Positions 7,599-16,022 of a DNA stretch of 64,000 nucleotides are shown piece by piece. Position 1 is the stretch's first letter, and each line of letters begins with the position of its first letter. This DNA is from Methylotenera sp. (GTDB taxonomy: Bacteria > Pseudomonadota > Gammaproteobacteria > Burkholderiales > Methylophilaceae), in assembly GCA_030652995.1 (NCBI GenBank), contig JAUSAG010000040.1:1-64000 (forward strand), in the 5' to 3' direction. The notes beneath the pieces are model-generated. The model did no database searches. It was not told the DNA's origin and saw only the letters and a program-made list of their open reading frames with translations. A program made the translations under genes and the position numbers.

Positions 7599-7649
7599 GT
7601 TGTATGTAGGATCAACGCCTCATCGCGAAGCGTTGATCCTACTTACAAC
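7599..7649. repeat. 20-bp inverted repeat (REP-like) in the xoxF-xoxJ gap
   Basis: The arm 7599-7618 (containing GTAGGATCAACGC) pairs with 7630-7649 (containing GCGTTGATCCTAC) with one mismatch in 20. The loop is 11 nt. This has the size and symmetry of a repetitive extragenic palindrome. The rest of the 309-base gap holds a smaller palindrome, AAGTGC-TTTA-GCACTT (7655-7670), the xoxF terminator and no gene. Confidence 0.6.
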
Positions 7650-7713
7650 TTTTCAAGTGCTTTAGCACTTAAAAAATCGGAGCGCCTGTGATACATAAAA
7701 ACCTTACGCATAG

Positions 7714-7750
7714 AAAAAGCAGGTGGCGTATAAACGCCACCTGCTTAATT
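7714..7750 (-). terminator. intrinsic terminator of xoxF
   Basis: A perfect 13-bp stem, AAGCAGGTGGCGT (7717-7729) with ACGCCACCTGCTT (7734-7746), loop of four, followed on the minus strand by a run of five Ts. It lies 30 bases after the xoxF stop, so xoxF is probably transcribed alone. Confidence 0.9.
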
Positions 7751-7776
7751 TTTATTACACTCCTAGAACTAACAAA

Positions 7777-9678
7777 TTAGTCTAAACGGAATGTAAACAA
7801 TGTACCGCCTTGAGGAATCTTATCTAAACCCGTCGCTTTGGCCATTGCAGTAGCACCGATTGCGCCGTACTTATCTTCCATATCAAGACCTGCTGTTACT
7901 GGTAAACCAATCCAGCCGCCAATACCTGTCCATACAGACACGTATTGTTTGCCTTTGATTTTGTAAGTGATTGGGTTACCGATGATGCCTGAAGCTAATT
8001 TACGGCTCCACACCACTTTGCCTGAATTACGATCAACTGCGCGGAAATCACCACCCAATGAACCGTAGAATGCCAAGCCGCCATCAGTCACTAACACACC
8101 ACTCCAGTTTGGATATGGATCTGATACTTCCCAGATGGTTTTACCAGTTACTACGTCAAATTTCTTCAACTTACCTGTAACACCTGGTTTTTCAGGGTAC
8201 ATATACACGTTAGCAAACACATAAACGGTACCTTGTTGTGTGTGTGTACGTTCTTGTGGCTCATCTTCCATGCACCAGTTATTGGTTGGTACGTAGAATA
8301 GATTTGGCTCTTTAGGATCAACTGCTGCTGGCTGCTGATCTTTACCACCCATTGCAGATGGACAAGCTTGCGTGTTGACATCGCGTGCAAATGGTGAATG
8401 TTCTTTCACTTTTACAGGACGACCAGTTTTTAAGTCAACTTTTTCAGCCCAGTTTACAGTCACAAATTTGTGAGCGCGCAACAATGTGCCGTCTTTACGA
8501 TTTAATACATAAGCGAAGCCATTACGGTCAAAGTTCACTAATGCATCAACTTTTTTGCCATCAATAGCCAAGTTATCAACCAAGATATTTTCGTTCACAC
8601 CATCGTAATCCCATTGATCAAATGGTGTTTTTTGGTATGCCCAAACCATTTCGCCAGTGTCGATTTTACGTGCCATAATGGTCATAGACCATTTATTGTC
8701 GTGCTTACCTACATTGGTTTTTGGATCCACTTCGTTACATTTTTCATGCGTTAAATCAGCGCCTGTGTTACTGCAACGATAAGATGGAGACCAGTGACCT
8801 GGGTTACCTGTACCTGCGTACATAATGCGTAATTTAGGATCATAAGTGAACCACGCCCAAGGTGCGCCGCCACCGATTTTCCACTCATCACCTGGATATG
8901 TGAAACCAGTGTTTTGACCATATAAACCATAGTGCGGGTTAGCTTTATTAGTATCTGGTGTTAAACAAAGATCTTTATCTGAACCTGTGCTATGACACTT
9001 CCACACTTCTTTACCTGTTTTTAGATCATAAGCCACGGTACGACCACGTGCGGCGAATTCATCACCACCAAAACCAGCCAATACTAAACCTTCAGCGACC
9101 ATTGCCGGGCCTGAATGCGTTTCACCTTTTTCTGGGAATGCATGTTTAGTGACCCAAATCTCTTTACCAGTAGTAGCGTCAAGAGCAATCAAGAAACCAT
9201 CTAATGTGTGGAAAACCACTTTATTATCTGCATAGTTCAAACCGCGGTTGATGGTATCGCAACATGCGCGCGGCACAGCAGATTCATCACGATCAGATTT
9301 TTTGGTGTAGTTCCAGATTTGTTTCGGCTGGTCAGGATTTGATAAATCTAACGCCTGAACAATGTTTGGCCAACCTGAAACCATGTACATCATTGGTTTA
9401 CCGTTGTGCTCAACCACGACTGGCTGACCTTCATGACCGCGCAATGTGCCTGAAGATTGTGACCAGATCATTTGTAAGTTTTTAACGTTTTTTGTATTAA
9501 TGTCTTTTAAAGTACTGTGACGATGCATTGCCAAGTTTTGACCTGGTGCTGCCCACATATTGTGGTCTTTACTGCGTTTGATAATTTCTTCATTTGCTGA
9601 CGCTTGACCGACCATGCCCACCAAGGCAACGGCACTCAAGGCAGTAAACATGGCTTTAAATGTCCAAGTTTGCTTCAT
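7777..9678 (-). CDS. xoxF: lanthanide-dependent PQQ methanol dehydrogenase XoxF
   Basis: A 633-residue periplasmic quinoprotein oxidising methanol to formaldehyde with PQQ and a rare-earth ion. The signal peptide ends GMVGQASA. Visible features are the vicinal Cys pair in RACCDT (139-140), the PQQ-contact region GETHSGPAM, tryptophan-docking repeats such as GKEIW and GKEVW, GTGNPGHW, and FDQWDYDG. In that motif D357 is the catalytic Asp and D359 the extra Asp that marks XoxF; MxaF has Ala there. A Cys-containing insertion at about 301-327 makes it longer than the usual ~600 residues and suggests the clade-4 XoxF of Methylophilaceae. GGAGGAA precedes the ATG. An operator lies 135 bases upstream. 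Confidence 0.95.
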   Translation of the reverse strand: MKQTWTFKAMFTALSAVALVGMVGQASANEEIIKRSKDHNMWAAPGQNLAMHRHSTLKDINTKNVKNLQMIWSQSSGTLRGHEGQPVVVEHNGKPMMYMVSGWPNIVQALDLSNPDQPKQIWNYTKKSDRDESAVPRACCDTINRGLNYADNKVVFHTLDGFLIALDATTGKEIWVTKHAFPEKGETHSGPAMVAEGLVLAGFGGDEFAARGRTVAYDLKTGKEVWKCHSTGSDKDLCLTPDTNKANPHYGLYGQNTGFTYPGDEWKIGGGAPWAWFTYDPKLRIMYAGTGNPGHWSPSYRCSNTGADLTHEKCNEVDPKTNVGKHDNKWSMTIMARKIDTGEMVWAYQKTPFDQWDYDGVNENILVDNLAIDGKKVDALVNFDRNGFAYVLNRKDGTLLRAHKFVTVNWAEKVDLKTGRPVKVKEHSPFARDVNTQACPSAMGGKDQQPAAVDPKEPNLFYVPTNNWCMEDEPQERTHTQQGTVYVFANVYMYPEKPGVTGKLKKFDVVTGKTIWEVSDPYPNWSGVLVTDGGLAFYGSLGGDFRAVDRNSGKVVWSRKLASGIIGNPITYKIKGKQYVSVWTGIGGWIGLPVTAGLDMEDKYGAIGATAMAKATGLDKIPQGGTLFTFRLD

Positions 9679-9812
9679 ACTTCCTCCGTGATTAAAAATT
9701 CAACCCCTAATAAAACTGCTGCAATATGTTACAAATTCTTACAATCACAACATGGGTTGAACTATATGCCCGCTTCATTTTCAGCGATTGAGAATTAGTC
9801 CTTCAATTGATT

Positions 9813-9825
9813 GGGATATTTTCCT
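9813..9825. promoter_or_regulatory. GGGA-N4-TTCCT operator, copy 2 (xoxF side)
   Basis: GGGATATTTTCCT lies in the 428-base divergent region between xoxF and the sensor-kinase gene, 135 bases before the xoxF ATG. The leader would be long. A TATAGT hexamer lies between the site and xoxF. The region otherwise holds copy 3 of the operator and no gene. Confidence 0.55.
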
Positions 9826-10054
9826 GCCTGCTACGGGAGTGCAATACTGAAGAGTAAAGCGACATTATTAATGTGAGCCGATAACATCTTTCGACTACAT
9901 TTGAAGTCTGTTTTAATCAACAGGCGAGCATAACCGCAACCTGAGCACCTATTGATTAGCAAAACTATAATACTTGTATAGCGAGCTTCATATAGAGATT
10001 TTCCTGCGCATTCGCTGAGTACTTAACGATAGGTTGCATCAGAGAGGCTGTTTC

Positions 10055-10067
10055 GGGAATTATTCCT
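10055..10067. promoter_or_regulatory. GGGA-N4-TTCCT operator, copy 3 (kinase side)
   Basis: GGGAATTATTCCT lies 40 bases before the annotated start of the sensor-kinase gene. If it acts at about -41, as at the other copies, transcription would begin near 10102. That suggests autoregulation and that translation may start downstream of 10107. Confidence 0.55.
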
Positions 10068-10106
10068 ATACTTAACCGTGAGTACCCCCATTGTGCAGAA
10101 ACGGAT

Positions 10107-11108
10107 ATGGAGACAATCTTGCGGTGTTCCCTTTATCATAATGTTGCAATGCCTACTCAAACTAACCAACCCCATCAAACCAAGCATACAAACTCTCAAA
10201 AACGCTATTGGCGTAGCATTGCACTTGATTTAGCCTGCGTTCCTGCTGCTTTTGTTTGCACCTACGCCTTGTCGAGCTACTTTAACTTTTCTGAGCACTA
10301 CTATGTTTGGGCGAGACAGTATGAGGACAACTTAGATATAGATGAGCTACTACCCGCGTTGTTGGCAAGCTTGGTATCTTTGTTGTGGTTTGCTAAACGA
10401 CGCATCAATGAATCAAAGATTTTGATTAAGAAAAATCACGCATTATTACATCGCGTACTTGAAGTGCAAGAAGATGAGCGTAAACGCATTGCGCGCGATT
10501 TACATGATGATTTAGGGCAGTATCTCAGTGCAATTAAAGCGCAGGCGGCAAGTTTGCTGGTCGATGCTAACAGCTCTGCAGAGGCGCAACTTACCGCCAA
10601 AAGCATTACATCCAGCGCAAACCATGCCTATCAAGCCACCCACAATTTAATATGCGCACTACGCCCGGTAGCTTTAGATGACCTTGGATTATCTGCCGCA
10701 TTAGAGAACTTTATTGACACATGGCGACAGATAAACTCGGTGACGATACAAACTGAGACCATTAGCCAAGTAAACTATCAGCTACATATTCACGGTGATA
10801 TTGATCGCTATCACGAAACCGTTAACATTACCGTGTTCAGAATCGTACAAGAAGCACTGACCAATATTGCCAAACATGCCCACGCGAAAACGGTGCTGAT
10901 TGACATTGAAAGTAAAGCGAATTATTTAACTATAGCGATTACTGACGATGGCGTGGGCTTTGATATGTCCAAGAAAAATTCTGGCTATGGCTTGCTTGGG
11001 ATAGCAGAGCGCGTTGAAGCGCTGACTGGCAACATGGAAATAAATAGCCACACCGATGCAACCCTTGCTAATACCGGTACAAAAATTAACATTCAAATAA
11101 AGGTTTAA
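10107..11108 (+). CDS. NarX/MoxY-type sensor histidine kinase
   Basis: A 333-residue kinase with two predicted membrane segments (about 38-58 and 80-97), a short loop between them and no recognisable extra sensor domain. The HisKA_3 motif ERKRIARDLHDDLGQYL has the phospho-accepting H133, and the HATPase domain has TDDGVGFD and GYGLLGI. It overlaps nothing and is five bases upstream of its response regulator. It is transcribed divergently from xoxF, so it probably controls methanol oxidation, possibly in response to methanol, formaldehyde or lanthanides. No start has a clear Shine-Dalgarno sequence. ATG 10107, TTG 10119 (GGAG upstream) and ATG 10149 are all possible. Confidence 0.85.
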   Translation: METILRCSLYHNVAMPTQTNQPHQTKHTNSQKRYWRSIALDLACVPAAFVCTYALSSYFNFSEHYYVWARQYEDNLDIDELLPALLASLVSLLWFAKRRINESKILIKKNHALLHRVLEVQEDERKRIARDLHDDLGQYLSAIKAQAASLLVDANSSAEAQLTAKSITSSANHAYQATHNLICALRPVALDDLGLSAALENFIDTWRQINSVTIQTETISQVNYQLHIHGDIDRYHETVNITVFRIVQEALTNIAKHAHAKTVLIDIESKANYLTIAITDDGVGFDMSKKNSGYGLLGIAERVEALTGNMEINSHTDATLANTGTKINIQIKV

Positions 11109-11113
11109 ACCTC

Positions 11114-11749
11114 ATGAAAACAGCCGTTAAAGTTTATTTGGTTGATGACCATGCCGTGGTACGTGAAGGCTACAAACACCTGCTTGAAAAAGCCAACATC
11201 AAGGTGGTTGCAGAAGCAATGACTGGTGAAGAAGCCTATAAAAATTATGATGGGATCAAGCCTGATATTGTCATCATGGATTTATCCATGCCTGGGATGG
11301 GCGGCATGGAAACCATTAAAAAATTAGTAGCTAAAGACAAGCACGCTAAAATACTCGCGTTTAGCATGCATGATGAAGTGGTTTACTGCACACGCGTCAT
11401 GCAAGCAGGCGCAAGTGGCTACGTCACTAAATCAAGCGCCCCTAACGTGTTAGTGGAAGCTGTGTTTGCGATTGCCGCAAACAAAAAGTATATCAGCCAC
11501 GACCTTGCCCACAAAATAGCCACTCAACGCCGAAAACCAGACTCCGCCTTAGATCACTTAACACCACGGGAATTTGAAGTATTTAGATTACTCGCAAAAG
11601 GGCTGTCGCTAGAAGAAGTAGCCAATACCCTCAACCTGAATTACAAAACCATTGCCAACCACCAAACACATCTTTTACAAAAGTTGCATGTAGAAAATCG
11701 CTCTCAATTAGTACTGGCGGCAATTAAGCTCAATATCCTGGAAGTTTAA
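11114..11749 (+). CDS. NarL/LuxR-family response regulator
   Basis: A 211-residue regulator. The receiver domain (about 5-120) has the acidic pair D11-D12, phosphorylation site D56 in IVIMDLSMPG, and the conserved Lys in VTKSSA. The LuxR-type helix-turn-helix follows at about 146-205 (LTPREFEVFRLLAKGLSLEEVANTL). It is coupled to the kinase five bases upstream. Family members bind short inverted repeats, so it is a good candidate to bind the GGGA-N4-YTCC sites of this island. It shares a similar layout with the regulator at 21208-21846. Confidence 0.9.
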   Translation: MKTAVKVYLVDDHAVVREGYKHLLEKANIKVVAEAMTGEEAYKNYDGIKPDIVIMDLSMPGMGGMETIKKLVAKDKHAKILAFSMHDEVVYCTRVMQAGASGYVTKSSAPNVLVEAVFAIAANKKYISHDLAHKIATQRRKPDSALDHLTPREFEVFRLLAKGLSLEEVANTLNLNYKTIANHQTHLLQKLHVENRSQLVLAAIKLNILEV

Positions 11750-11754
11750 AGTAA

Positions 11755-11793
11755 TAAAAAAGCGAGCCTAACCTTGTAAAGGTAGGGCTCGCT
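11755..11793 (-). terminator. intrinsic terminator for the TonB receptor gene
   Basis: AGCGAGCC (11761-11768) pairs with GGCTCGCT (11786-11793), with inner pairing ACCTT/AAGGT. On the minus strand it is followed by six Ts. It ends leftward transcription from the receptor gene and may also serve the convergent regulator gene. Confidence 0.8.
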
Positions 11794-11845
11794 GCAGAGA
11801 TGTAGCCTATTTAAAGGCTTGGCTTCTGGCGGACAGATGTAACGG

Positions 11846-14050
11846 CTAGAAGTCGTAACGAATACCACCAAATATTTGTCGTTCACGCCCTGCAAACATG
11901 CCATCACGCCTGCTTACTAAGTACTCTTTATCAGCTAAATTATGGGCGCTGAGGAAATAGGTTGCCTTTGAGCCTACTGGTTTGAAATTAACCGATGCAT
12001 TTAAGAGTGTGTAGGCTGGAATGTTGCCTGATAAACCAGTTAAGTTGCCTGCAGCTAGTGCGCGCGCGAAGGCATCAGGCTGTTGCTCGCTGACATAATC
12101 CACACCAAATCGCGCATCAAGGCCAATGGGGTGTTGATAACCTATGTTTAATGAGGCTAAATGACGCGGTGCGTAAGGGAGACGACCTCCATCGGTAATG
12201 CCATCGCCGTTCAAACCTGGTTTTGGTCCATCTTTTTTAAACTCTGCATTAAATAAGTTAGTGTATGACCCCATCAGATACACATTGTGTGAGGTGTCAT
12301 AAATCGTACCAAAATCAACACGGCCAGCAAGTTCAACACCGGTTTGCTCAGACTCCCCGCCATTAAAGAAACTACCATTAGCCTCAACGACAATGTCGTC
12401 AAATGCAGTATGGAACAAAGTGGATTCAAAACTGATGCCTTTGAAATATTTAGAACGTACTCCAATTTCCCAGTTAGTGCTGGTCTCTGGTTTAACTTTA
12501 CTGACGACTGCGTTATTAGCTCCAGTCGCAAAAATATCACGGTCTGGGCGTGGCGGCGCAAACCCTTTATGCACCCCTGCAAACACCGTGGTGTTTTGGA
12601 TGCCATTCCATGCCACACCAAAGCCAGGCAAGACTTCTGTTTGATTGTTAGTTAAATTAGATGCCGCATTATTTTGCGGTTGACCTTCGGCACGTTTTAC
12701 ATCGGTTTTTATGGTCAAGTCTTCCACGCGCACGCCAGGGGTAAGCGCCCAATTGCCAATATTGAAAGTATTTTGTGCGTAGTAGGATTTTGCTTCCACT
12801 TCAATGTCAACTAACTCACGATGTCCCGTGCCGCCATTCACCCCAAAAAAACTCTCAGCATAACTTTGGCTTTGGAATCTTGGATCCGCACCGCGAAATT
12901 GGTTTCGTTCAATATCTTCTTTATGGTATCTAAACCCAACCACGGCATCACTTTTAATACCAAACAAATTATGTTGGAAATCCAAGCGTGGCTCGACACC
13001 CCAGTAGGTATACTCACGCGGTCTCCAACGTCCGCCACATTGTTCAGCGTTAGCTTCCGTGGCGACACCCAGGCCTTCACAACGGTCCATGACTGAACGA
13101 CCACCCAAGGTACCAGAATCATTAATCTGCCTAAAAGATGCGCGCTCGGTATCCACATAGTAGGCTTGCGTTGAAAGTTTTGTGGTGTCGTCGATTTGGA
13201 AAATATGTTGCAACTGTGCTGATTGTCGCTTATGTTTAAACACGTCGTTTTTGCCTGTAGGTGCTTGGAATCTATCTTCGTTATATTCCACCACGCCCAA
13301 ACCAGTCTCTGTTACATGTGAGTCTTCTTCGTAATGCCCTACTTTTGCTATCAATGTTTGTCTATCTGTCAGGTTAAGCTGGCCTTTGATGGTAAATTCT
13401 TGCATATCAAAATCATGATTATCGCGAACACCATCACCTTTATTTTGCAAAGCATCAATCATAATGCCACCGCGCTCACCGCCATAACCAACATTTGCAT
13501 GTAAGCCGGTGAAATCGTTATTCCCTGCCATAGCTTGTACGCTGCCGGCAAAACCATCTTTAGGTACAGGTTTGGTCACAAAGTTAATCATGCCCCCGAT
13601 AGTTTGTGGCCCGTATAAAATTTGGCCTGACCCTTTGACTACTTCTATACGTTGTAAACGCTGCAATGGCGTTGAGAAATGTGCCGCTGGGTCGCCATAA
13701 GGCGCTAGAAATAATGGCACACCGTCTTCCATCAAAAGCGTTCTTGAAGAACGACGAGGATCTAAACCTCGCACACCAATATTTAACCCCAAACTCATAG
13801 AATCTTCGCCAGTGACAATATGCACACCAGGTACAGTATTTAGCGCTTCTTTAATTGAGAAAGGTCTTCTAGCCTCTAGCTCTTTTTCATCAACCACTGA
13901 AAATGAACCAGGAACAGACTCTAACTTATCAGGCAAAATTCCGGTTACAGTCACAGCTTTCAATTCAATCGACTGCGGATCTGCTGCATAAGCTAACTGT
14001 GCAAACACTAGTGGCAATAGTGACGCTATTACTCGTTTTTTGAACCTCAT
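11846..14050 (-). CDS. TonB-dependent outer-membrane receptor, candidate lanthanide-uptake receptor
   Basis: A 734-residue receptor of the FecA/siderophore type. It has a signal peptide (ends QLAYA), a TonB-box region (SIELKAVTVTG), a plug domain (about 40-165, with LNIGVRGLDPRRSSRTLLMEDGV and YGPQTIGGMINFVT), and a 22-strand-type barrel ending GGIRYDF with a terminal Phe. Two Cys (in DRCEG and EQCGG) lie in a probable outer loop. The gene sits between the xox regulator genes and mxaRSACKL and carries the island operator 87 bases upstream. Uptake of a lanthanide-metallophore complex is therefore a plausible role, but the substrate cannot be read from the sequence. Confidence 0.85.
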   Translation of the reverse strand: MRFKKRVIASLLPLVFAQLAYAADPQSIELKAVTVTGILPDKLESVPGSFSVVDEKELEARRPFSIKEALNTVPGVHIVTGEDSMSLGLNIGVRGLDPRRSSRTLLMEDGVPLFLAPYGDPAAHFSTPLQRLQRIEVVKGSGQILYGPQTIGGMINFVTKPVPKDGFAGSVQAMAGNNDFTGLHANVGYGGERGGIMIDALQNKGDGVRDNHDFDMQEFTIKGQLNLTDRQTLIAKVGHYEEDSHVTETGLGVVEYNEDRFQAPTGKNDVFKHKRQSAQLQHIFQIDDTTKLSTQAYYVDTERASFRQINDSGTLGGRSVMDRCEGLGVATEANAEQCGGRWRPREYTYWGVEPRLDFQHNLFGIKSDAVVGFRYHKEDIERNQFRGADPRFQSQSYAESFFGVNGGTGHRELVDIEVEAKSYYAQNTFNIGNWALTPGVRVEDLTIKTDVKRAEGQPQNNAASNLTNNQTEVLPGFGVAWNGIQNTTVFAGVHKGFAPPRPDRDIFATGANNAVVSKVKPETSTNWEIGVRSKYFKGISFESTLFHTAFDDIVVEANGSFFNGGESEQTGVELAGRVDFGTIYDTSHNVYLMGSYTNLFNAEFKKDGPKPGLNGDGITDGGRLPYAPRHLASLNIGYQHPIGLDARFGVDYVSEQQPDAFARALAAGNLTGLSGNIPAYTLLNASVNFKPVGSKATYFLSAHNLADKEYLVSRRDGMFAGRERQIFGGIRYDF

Positions 14051-14136
14051 GACTATCCTTACTTTTATAGTGATAAAGTAAAAATTATCAAGCCAATTAA
14101 AAATCAGGCCTATGCCACAAGTTCACTTTCTGCTAT

Positions 14137-14149
14137 GGGACAAACTCCC
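14137..14149. promoter_or_regulatory. GGGA-N4-CTCCC operator, copy 4 (TonB receptor)
   Basis: GGGACAAACTCCC lies 87 bases upstream of the TonB receptor ATG, between it and the end of mxaL. A weak -10-like CATAGG (14109-14114) would put the site near -41. Confidence 0.6.
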
Positions 14150-14160
14150 GTATTTTCACG

Positions 14161-15198
14161 CTACTTGGCTAGCGTTTTTAAATTGAATGGAAACCTGAAT
14201 TTAGCAAAGTACTTGCTTGTAAAAAAGGTTCTAATGATCGGGAAAAACCAACCAATGGCAACCAGCACCACTGCAACCAAACTAAATATCCAGCGAGCGT
14301 CGCGCTCAGCTAACGCTTGTTTTTGGTAGTCACTATTTTTAAGTGCATTCACAGCGTCCATTGGCGTGTTGATGCGTACTAATTCAAATCCAGAAGCTTG
14401 TGATAACGCTTGCATGAATACTTTATTGAACGATGAAGTATGCTCTGTGACTTCATCCAGCATACCATCTGGGGCTATTTCTCCCGGCGCTAAGGCACGT
14501 ACAGTGGGCAGTAAATTAGGGTGATTGCCTTCTAGCACCGCATCTTCACGCGTCCAATAACCAATAACTTCATCTTTTTGGTTGAGTTTGGGAATAGGTT
14601 GCAGGGCATCACCGCCCACACCTAATAATACGCCTTTAATTTTGCCTCTTAATTTGGCTAACTCCGTCACGATGGGCGCAGAACGTTGCGGCATTTCATC
14701 GCCATCCGTAATCAGCACTAAATTAAGCCGGCGCTTTTCAGCTTCAATAATAGAGGCCGTCAGCACGTTGGTAACCCATGAATCTCCTATCCAGCGCATG
14801 CGTCTATCTAGCCCTGAAACAACTTGCTCGATGGCAGGAAAGTGTCGGCAAACTTCCAATGGCTCAAACAACACGACAGATTCATCACCAGCAAACAGTC
14901 CGACAGAAACACGTGAGCCACAAGGCAAGCTAGCCATACCTTCGCGCACAGCTAACTTAGCCAGCGTGAGACGGTCGGTTTGTGGTTTTGGGTAATCGAC
15001 ATCGCGCACGTTCATGCTCTCACTAACATCAATGACAAATAGCGTATCTTGCACCACGCTTTTTAATCGCATTTGCGGCTCAAACCAAACAGGCAACAAA
15101 GCCAAACCCGCCAATATGTAAAATATCGCGCCATTTTGAATAGCGTGGCGTAGATGAACGCGAAAATGTCCCCACCAGTGCTTTAAGTTATGGTGCAT
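14161..15198 (-). CDS. mxaL: MxaL, von Willebrand factor A protein for methanol dehydrogenase maturation
   Basis: A 345-residue protein with an N-terminal membrane segment (about 27-45), a vWA domain with a MIDAS-like motif FVIDVSESMNVRD, and a C-terminal membrane segment (IFSLVAVVLVAIGWFF). The domain faces the periplasm. MxaL works with MxaA, C, K, R and S in assembly and metal loading of methanol dehydrogenase. It is last in the mxaRSACKL order, which fixes its identity. ATG at 15198 with GAGTGA upstream is preferred over GTG 15207. It is separated from mxaK by a repeat-like hairpin. Confidence 0.88.
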   Translation of the reverse strand: MHHNLKHWWGHFRVHLRHAIQNGAIFYILAGLALLPVWFEPQMRLKSVVQDTLFVIDVSESMNVRDVDYPKPQTDRLTLAKLAVREGMASLPCGSRVSVGLFAGDESVVLFEPLEVCRHFPAIEQVVSGLDRRMRWIGDSWVTNVLTASIIEAEKRRLNLVLITDGDEMPQRSAPIVTELAKLRGKIKGVLLGVGGDALQPIPKLNQKDEVIGYWTREDAVLEGNHPNLLPTVRALAPGEIAPDGMLDEVTEHTSSFNKVFMQALSQASGFELVRINTPMDAVNALKNSDYQKQALAERDARWIFSLVAVVLVAIGWFFPIIRTFFTSKYFAKFRFPFNLKTLAK

Positions 15199-15234
15199 AA
15201 GAATCACTCATAAAATTTAAGCTACTAAGAGAGG

Positions 15235-15322
15235 CAAGGCGCGAGTGAAAAATGACGGCGCGGCATATATTCAATATGTAAGGCGTCATTTTTAACTTGC
15301 AACGCCATAAGGCGACGTAGAT
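15235..15322. repeat. REP-like palindrome between mxaL and mxaK
   Basis: AAAAATGACG (15248-15257) and CGTCATTTTT (15284-15293) form inverted arms around CATATATTCAATATG, itself partly palindromic. Outer GGCAAGG and CTTGC parts extend the symmetry. The 135-base gap is otherwise empty. The form suggests a dispersed extragenic palindrome. Confidence 0.5.
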
Positions 15323-15333
15323 TGGATTTTTGT

Positions 15334-15936
15334 TCACGGCAATCCCCTGCGCGTATTATCTTTCATCAGTGCCGAGCCATTTTGCTGATAAGGCTGCAAA
15401 CCAATCGTACCATCAGGTGTATTTTCATAGCCTTCATTGCGCTTTTCCGGGCTTAGTCTATCAATCAGCTCTAAGTTGTAGCGCGCATCGTACATGTCTG
15501 GATTAATTCGCAATGCGCCTTTATACGCTTCTCTCGCCAGCAACACTCGCTCTACCGCGCGTCGATGCGATCCGCCTTTTTCTATATTTGATGAAGCAAT
15601 AGCCGCCTCAAAATGCACATTGCCAATCGCATACTTCGCTCGGGCGCGTAGCGCGGGATCCTGTGTGACTTCTGCAATGTTGAAAGCTTTTAAAGCCTCT
15701 ATAGGCTTATTTTTGCTAGCAAGCAAATATCCGACGCTGTAAGCATGTAGATACTCACTATTATTCAGCGGCTGTTTTAATAGCGTTTTGTTGTCATACG
15801 CAATGTTAAGTTGATGTGCCTTCCACCAACAACTAAATTGGTATCCAGCCGCTAACAATAGCAGTACCGACAGCACCAACAATGTGCGTGGTAGGTTGTC
15901 GAGTAATTGCTGACGTATTTTATGTCGTATTTTCAT
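15334..15936 (-). CDS. mxaK: MxaK, membrane-anchored accessory protein
   Basis: A 200-residue protein with one N-terminal membrane segment (LPRTLLVLSVLLLLAAGYQF) and a periplasmic helical domain resembling tetratricopeptide repeats (YLLASKNKPIEALKAFNIAE and AREAYKGALRINPDMYDARYNLELID). It lies between mxaC and mxaL, as in other mxa operons. MxaK is needed for methanol dehydrogenase maturation in known methylotrophs; its precise action is unclear. AGGAAAA precedes the ATG. Confidence 0.85.
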   Translation of the reverse strand: MKIRHKIRQQLLDNLPRTLLVLSVLLLLAAGYQFSCWWKAHQLNIAYDNKTLLKQPLNNSEYLHAYSVGYLLASKNKPIEALKAFNIAEVTQDPALRARAKYAIGNVHFEAAIASSNIEKGGSHRRAVERVLLAREAYKGALRINPDMYDARYNLELIDRLSPEKRNEGYENTPDGTIGLQPYQQNGSALMKDNTRRGLP

Positions 15937-16022
15937 GCTTTTTTCCTACTTATTTTCATTCTTCATCACTCGCCATTTCCGCGTAAGCGATAATAACGGC
16001 TAAGATATTTACAACTACACAA

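Noticed and set aside
7777-9678. MxaF (calcium methanol dehydrogenase) instead of XoxF
   Set aside because: The WDYDG motif has the second Asp typical of lanthanide enzymes, and no mxaI or mxaG accompanies it.
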